Source: Hemibagrus wyckioides | Lineage: Eukaryota > Chordata > Actinopteri > Siluriformes > Bagridae | Direction: 5' to 3' | DNA: 64,000 nucleotides | Assembly: GCF_019097595.1 (NCBI RefSeq) | Contig: NC_080710.1 | Span: forward strand, 2,383,280-2,447,279 | In this document: in pieces, positions 57,900-64,000 of the stretch | Layout of the letters: each line of letters begins with the position of its first letter | How positions within the stretch are numbered: position 1 is the first letter of the stretch | The notes under the pieces: generated by a model | Seen by the model: the letters and a program-made list of their open reading frames with translations, nothing else | The model's database searches: none | What the model was told of the DNA's origin: nothing | Program-made: the position numbers and the translations under genes

Positions 57900-59330
57900 G
57901 GCAACATCTGTGAAGGGGAAATAAATAATTAAATAGATTCGGACACTCATTATAAGCTAATAACCTTGGCTAACCATGTAGCTTGCTAGCTTGTAGCCAT
58001 TAAGACAATGTGAAAGCACAGTGACTGGAATAAAAGGTCAAAAAATATCAGGGATATAATACCTTCCCTCAGATGTGTCTGTTAACTAATACGAAGAGGC
58101 TCCATATTAATAAAATAATCATTTTGCTAACTAGCAAGTAGCTATTATGATAAATCTTTCATGCAGAAAAATAAAGGCATTGTGACTGATATTTCTGAGA
58201 TTTTTTCAGCACAGTCTTCCTCAGATTTGGTGTTATGTGAATTGTTGATTTTGCATGTTGATGTAATTCAATAATAAAAAAAACTTCACATGGATACAGC
58301 TCCCATTTTTTTTTCTGAATTACACGTAGATGTTATTTATTCTGAAGAATGCTAATGTGATGGAAAAGACCTCAGATGATTCGGCAAAATAATACGGAAA
58401 TACTTAATACGACTAACATTACTGATATTTTAAAAGCATATGTTCATAATGCCTGGGATTTTTGTTTTTAATCTAATTGACTAACAAATCTGGGGGAAAT
58501 GCTAACATTCCCTACATTAACAGCTATGTGCTGTTTACTGAAATCGTATCCTGTATAGCAGATAACTGTTTAGCGTGTTTTTCTGGAAAATATAAATGCC
58601 CAGTGATGATAGAAAAAACACAAAGAGGTCAGGAATATCAACATTTTCCTCAGATTTGTTGGTAAATTACATATATAAAGGCTCCTTGTGATAAAAAAAT
58701 AGGATTTAGCTTATTAGCATGCATCTGTCCAGTCGTTTAGGCGGGAAAATATAAACTGCTCTTGAACTTGCTCTTCAGTCACCGTGCTTTCATTTAACTC
58801 TATAAAAAGTCTTTTTAGTTATTTGGAAGCTTTACGTAACAATTTATTATTTTTCTAGACAGCACAGCACTAGTAGGAAGGATTTTATACAGAAAACCAT
58901 GACACTGTGAGAACTGTGGTGAAGATGATGGATTTTCCTCAGGTTTGTTGGAAACTAAAACCACAGTGTGAATAAATTGTGACTTTACATAATTAGAGAC
59001 TGCAGCACCGTCATTTAACTCGATAGCTACATGCTACTTAGCGAGTTTTTCCTGATTTGTTTTAGAACATCTGAGGAAAATGTCCCTGACATTTTTTGTT
59101 GGTTCCAAGATTGCTGTGCGTTTACATTTATCTCTATAATAGCTATACAGTAGCTCTGTGGTGAAATTCTAATTTTAATAGCACTTAGCTGATTAAGAAA
59201 GCAAAAAATAACATAAAAAGGTTAGGAATATTAATGTTTTCCTCAAACGTGGTGATTAAAATGCATAAGAAAGGGCTGCATACAGCTAGCATTACGCTTT
59301 CAATTAAGCTTAGCATTGACTGCTACCTGA
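57900..59330. repeat. Ancient tandem duplication, period about 590 bp
   Basis: A motif of the form AGGTCA(A/G)GAATATCA followed within 15-25 bases by TTCCTCAGAT and then GGCTCC or GGGCTGC recurs at about 58033, 58622 and 59215 (spacings 589 and 593). Related TTCCTCAG strings also occur in between. Copies are diverged and carry no frame. Confidence 0.4.
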
Positions 59331-59429
59331 ACACCTTTTTCTGTTTTAAATAATCAACTTGTGTTACTCAGGCGCTCCGTATTCCCTTCTAAATATACAC
59401 AAAATAGTGCCTTATGTTGTATGAGACAC

Positions 59430-59450
59430 ACGAACACACACACACACACG

Positions 59451-59489
<39 letters not shown>

Positions 59490-59509
59490 AGACACACACA
59501 CACACACAG
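59430..59509. repeat. (CA)n microsatellite
   Basis: About 80 bp of CA with a few GA interruptions. Histidine/threonine frames here are artefacts. Confidence 0.9.
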
Positions 59510-59740
59510 ATCACGATCTTTTGTTCCTTTTCGATACAACAGGGCTATAAAATTACGCCTGAGTGCTGTTGTGTAATAAGAGTTTACTCTCTGCTCTCAT
59601 GCAGACTAAAGTGCTTGGTTAATTGGGGCGCAGTGACAACACGGGCGCTAAACACACACTTCCAGAAAAGAACGAGGTGCCATGATGGGGTCAGTGTGTA
59701 CAGCCTCCAGGTAGAACATATACATGATCATGAACTAAAT

Positions 59741-59994
59741 AAAAAAAGTGTTTCCTGTAAAACCCTGAACCAACACGCAAATCTTATAGACCTATGCAGC
59801 AGCTGCTCATAAGTTTATGGACGTCTTTGGTTCTGGAACATTTCTGGTTAGTCGTTGTGAACATTCAATTCAATCACACTGATATTAGAATCATGTATTT
59901 AATCATGTGATTCAATTAGGGCTGTTTTGTTCAGTGGTTTGATGTTCTCTATAACCCAAAACTAACTAACTTTGGGAAATTAGTCTTTAAATTT
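59741..59994. repeat. Duplicated segment, copy 1
   Basis: From an A-run through GTTTCCTGTAAAACCCTGAA to CTTTGGGAAATTAGT this is nearly identical to 62164-62395. It carries 29 extra bases after GAACCAACA that the second copy lacks. Confidence 0.9.
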
Positions 59995-62163
59995 CGACAG
60001 CAAAGAGATTAGCTCCAGAGACAGGAAATGGTCGTCCTTAACTTCCTGCCATTTTGTTTATTCAGTTAGAACTGTTATATAAAGGGAATAAAACACTCAG
60101 TGTAACGCTGTCCTTGTAAAATAATCACCCCATACTGAAGTGTGATGAATCTGCGTTGTGTGTGTGTTGAGGAAACGCCCCCCCCCACACACACATACAC
60201 ACACCGCAGAAGCTGATTATTTAACTGTAATAGCATTTGCACGTTTTTCTTCCTTCACGCTTTATCTGTCTAATCTTGTTTGCTCTGAATTTGTTTTAAG
60301 CATTAGCTTTATTATCTTCCTCACACAGCAGGCAGCACCCCAATCCACCGTAAACTAGTTTGCTCCGCTCCAGCTGTAATTTGTCTTCACCGTGTTGTGC
60401 TCAGGTGCTGCCTGGGTGCAGATATCCATTTCAGATACAACAATCCACGCCTGGCCTCTGCGTAATCAGACGCTCAGATTCAGCAGCACGAGAACCATCA
60501 CCAAACAATCAGGCAGCTATGAGGCCACTTCTGCCATCTGCTTTATCCTTTTATTAAGTGCCGTGTGAGGTGTTATGTAAGAGATGCGCCTGAGCGATGT
60601 CGGCCGATGCTCAGATTGGATATTGACGCGTCGGTGAGGAAACAGGATTGGATTTGTGTGTGTATGAATAAACAATATAACAACGGCAATGCAAGCACCA
60701 GAGGCTCTTTCGTTGCTCATCAAACACTCTCTGATGCTTACTGATTCAGGAGAATGGCATTTAACACCAATATAATATTTTTAGCCCGCTTTGATCCCAG
60801 TTCACTCCAGGTTTCTTACTCGGAAGAGCGTCAAAACGTCCGTCAAAGCACAAATCCGGAGTAAAGGCCAGTTTTAACAGCCAAAAATAAATTGATCAAG
60901 TGGGAAAGTTTTGTGATTAAAGATTCAGCAGCCTCATTATTCACTATGAGATGATTTAAAGCTGCTTTATGATGGTCATTCTGAACTCTGATTGGTCCGC
61001 TGCTGTAACATTTATGATGACTTCATCAGCTGAAAATTGTGCAGTGTGCAGTGCGATCAGATTGAATTCTAGTAAAAGGTGATGTGCTGAGCTTCAGCTG
61101 CATCAGTGGCCAAACTGCCTTAGCCCAATAAAACCTGAGCCACAGCAGCGGTACACTGTAACACAATGTCCACCTCGGTCAGATCAAAGCCAGTGATGTG
61201 CTCTCGCGTCACCAAGCGAGACAGGAAATATGTAACTCTGTACATTTATCTCTCACGTGTTTGTGCAGACGTCCGGTTTATTGCTTTGCTGATCAATGGA
61301 ATTAGCATGAGGCCAAACAGACGGTGATTAGTGCAGTGTTAGTTTTAGCACTGTTAAAGCTCCACGCCTTGTGCTCCAGCTCAGGGGTCAAAGGTCCCCT
61401 AAGCTACTGTAGTGTTACCAAAAGGACACAGATGGACATGTCACAGGGAGCAGGAAATGTGAGGGGACTAAAACTAAAAAAAAAAAGCAGCGAAAATACT
61501 GTGTTTATTATTAGCTGTGTGAATATAAATGTTACTGAATTATTTGTTTCATCGTCTTTTAATTTTGAATTGATCACAGAGCAAGTGTTTAAATTATTCA
61601 TAAAAATGATTATTAAAAATATTTTAAAATTTATATTAAAAGTAAAGTTATAAAAACCCATAGCGTGTATATATTTTTTAAATTTATTTTTGCATACAGT
61701 CATTCATAGAACCTTCTATTTCTGATTCCTGTTAGATAGCTGGAAAGATGCTGCAAGAAACCTACAACCTCTGGAAAAACAATCCAAACTCCGCTGGAGC
61801 AGAGGAGAGGAAGAGGAGTGAGGGACGAGGATGAGGTAATGGTGAGGAAGAGAAGAGAGTCAGGTGATCAGATGGAGGAGAGAAGCAGTGCAGGTGGTTT
61901 AGTCAGCGATGTGGATGAGTTGAAGCTTTTGGTCATGGAGGATTTAGTCCTTTAATGCTAACACGTTTAATAACGAGGCCAAAGATGATGAGTTTCTCCT
62001 CCATGGTATTTATCACACTTTAGGTTTATATGGTTTTAAATTAACTTCTTGGAAAAAATTCTTACTTCTGTTTACAAATCTAACACTCAGAACCTCATCT
62101 AACTGCACTGAATGTTTTAGTTACTACAGAAATGACCATAAGTGTTGGTGTAGCAGACTAACC
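59995..62163. other. No gene seen
   Basis: Contains a C-run/(CA)n at about 60178-60205. No coding or RNA gene recognised. Confidence 0.45.
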
Positions 62164-62395
62164 AAAAAAAAAAAAAAAGTGTTTCCTGTAAAACCCTGAA
62201 CCAACAGCTCATAAGTTTATGGACGTCTTTGGTTCTGGAACATTTCTGGTTAGTCGTTGTGAACATTCAATTCAATCACACTGATATTAGAATCATGTAT
62301 TTAATCATGTGATTCAATTAGGGCTGTTTTGTTCAGTGGTTTGATGTTCTCTATAACCCAAAACTAACTAACTTTGGGAAATTAGTGTTTAAATT
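62164..62395. repeat. Duplicated segment, copy 2
   Basis: Same direction as copy 1, about 2.4 kb away. It begins at a longer A-run and ends about 90 bp before a Tc1-like element. Confidence 0.9.
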
Positions 62396-62483
62396 GCCCC
62401 CAAAAAAGAAAAAGAAGTCAAAGTAAAACAAATTGTCATTATACATATACTAATCTACTTTTACTTTCAATAACAAGTATATA

Positions 62484-63022
62484 CCCTGACCAGGCATAAC
62501 ATTATGACCACCTGCCTAATATTGTGTTGGTCCCCCTTTTGCTGCCAAAACAGCCCTGACCCGTCCTGCACTGTGTATTCTGACCCCTTTCTATCAGAAC
62601 CATCTATTCTTCAGCAGTTTGATCAACAGTAGCTTGTCTGTTGGATCGGATCACACGGGCCAGCCTTCGCTCCCCACGTGCATCAATGAGCCTTGACCAC
62701 CCATGACCCTGTCGCCGGTTCACCACTGTTCCTTCCTTGGACCACTTTTGATAGATACTGACCACTGCAGACCGGGAACACCCCACAAGAGCTGCAGTTT
62801 TGGAGATGTTCTGATCCAGTGGTCTAGCCATCACAATTTGTCCCTCTTGGTCAAACTCAAAGCTCAAATCCTTACGCTTGTCCATTTTTCCTGCTTCTAA
62901 CACTGTGAGGACAAAATGTTCACTTGTTGCATAATATATCCCACCCACTAACAGGTGCCATGATGAGGAGGAGTCTTATTCACTTCACCGGTCAGTGGTC
63001 AGAATGTTATGGCTGATCGGTG
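62484..63022 (-). mobile_element. Internally deleted Tc1-like transposon, copy 2
   Basis: About 540 bp between TA dinucleotides. The ends are CCTGACCAGGCATAACATT and ATGTTATGGCTGATCGG. It keeps the 5' part of the transposase gene and a short 3' part, but has lost the whole catalytic region. Confidence 0.88.
62604..62885 (-). pseudogene. Transposase N-terminal fragment (HTH only)
   Basis: A frame of about 93 codons from [19 protein letters not shown] to [14 protein letters not shown] then stop. It contains the helix-turn-helix stretch [20 protein letters not shown] and the basic [10 protein letters not shown] segment, which bind transposon ends in this family. No DDE catalytic residues remain. 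It is unbroken within this piece. Confidence 0.75.
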
Positions 63023-64000
63023 TATATTTGTAAAGCAGCAACACAACTTTATGCATTAGAGTTTTAAAATGAAGACATTGTTTGTTTGGTGAAAAACAAG
63101 CAAGTCCTAAATGGAGCATGTAGTACTTCACACAGTTCCATGGCAACATGACAGCAGACTTCACCTAACTTTCAGAGACTTTTCAGAACATAAAATAATT
63201 ACCTTTGCAATAGTTACTAATGATCTGTAAGGCTCAACACATCCTATTGAGCTGTTTTATAAAGAATTCAAACAGCAGCAGTCACTATAGTTTCCTCTGA
63301 TATTACTGTATTTATGCTAGCTGTGTACCTCCAGCAGTTAAGCCGTTAATAATGATCAGAAAAAAGAAAAACGAACCACACTCATACCATTTCATCCACA
63401 GGCTCTTTATTGATTATATATATATATATTTTACAGCAGGTGATAAGTTTCACTTCAGTACATGATGAGGGACAATGTTATGATGAATAAATATACGCAC
63501 GTTAGATTTCTTCAAATGTGCGTGTATTTAGATCGTTAAAGGAACACCGTAATTTTTTCACTTTAGCTACTGAGTATTCAGCAGCTTATTCATGTGTGTT
63601 GGTGATTTCACAGTAAAATATTCTCACAAAATAAAATACTATGATGTTAAAATGAATCAATGTTAAATTTGCTGGATGTCGCGAAGCATCGGTACTGTAA
63701 CCAGTCTCCAGCTCACGTCTAATAGGAGTCGTGTCATGCTAATATCTGTGAAAGTGTAAATGAACAGCGGAGTAAAGCTAATGTGTAAATATGGCTTCGT
63801 TAAGTGGATCAACCTGATCAGCACGTCCATTGTTTTTCTCGTTTCCAAACACAAATAAGATGTACAGATTCGACTATCTCACTAGATATTATTCAACATT
63901 ATTCGTCGCTAGGTTCGTAGTCAGTATACAGTTTTCCACACGTCAATCACATTGATCAATAAGGCTCAGTTTGTACTCTAATCACAAAAGAATATTGAAA
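63023..64000. other. No gene seen
   Basis: AT-rich sequence with (AT)n at about 63415-63430. TTTATT at about 63407 (AATAAA on the - strand) could mark the 3' end of a - strand gene lying to the right, but no exon is visible. Confidence 0.35.

Overview
The window is vertebrate nuclear DNA, almost certainly from a teleost fish. The evidence is two intron-containing protein genes with GT-AG introns, Tc1-like transposon copies of fish type, (CA)n/(GA)n microsatellites and very long minisatellites. The transposon subtype and a recurring short motif made me think of catfish, but I cannot prove the order from sequence alone.

Two genes are supported, and they converge. On the + strand, nrsn1 (neurensin-1, a two-pass neuronal vesicle membrane protein) has two coding exons at 5227-5406 and 5611-5994, with a likely poly(A) signal at 7327. 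On the - strand, dcdc2 (doublecortin domain containing 2, a microtubule-binding ciliary protein) runs from 53865 down to 8203 in nine coding exons. Every exon junction agrees in phase. The deduced product is 477 aa, against 476 aa for human DCDC2 as I recall it. The nrsn1(+)/dcdc2(-) convergent order is the same as on human 6p22.

Most of the window is tandem repeat inside dcdc2 introns. Intron 8 (8644-26302) is almost entirely a 21-bp array of about 17.5 kb. Intron 7 carries a related 21-bp array (26.6-29.2 kb), two arrays of about 31 bp (32.1-33.0 and 34.5-36.5 kb) and a TG-rich tract. Intron 4 (38745-52023) is almost entirely an 18-bp-based array of about 12.9 kb. In introns 4 and 7 the repeat touches the 5' splice site; in intron 8 it begins within about 40 bp of it. 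All three are CA-rich in the dcdc2 pre-mRNA. Very long open frames across these arrays (up to 4852 codons) arise because 21 is divisible by 3; they are not genes.

The left edge (1-4.3 kb) holds a possible nrsn1 upstream region with an NRF1 site, a CRE/X-box/E-box cluster and a perfect X-box palindrome, plus microsatellites and a degenerate minisatellite. A CT/CA-rich minisatellite of about 840 bp ends next to the 3' splice site of the first nrsn1 coding exon. The right edge (53.9-64 kb) holds the dcdc2 CpG-rich first exon and putative promoter with two X-box-like sites. Beyond it lie two differently deleted copies of one Tc1-like transposon, a duplicated segment of about 230-250 bp, a weak ~590-bp ancient tandem duplication and copies of a short dispersed motif. 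I found no further protein gene there.
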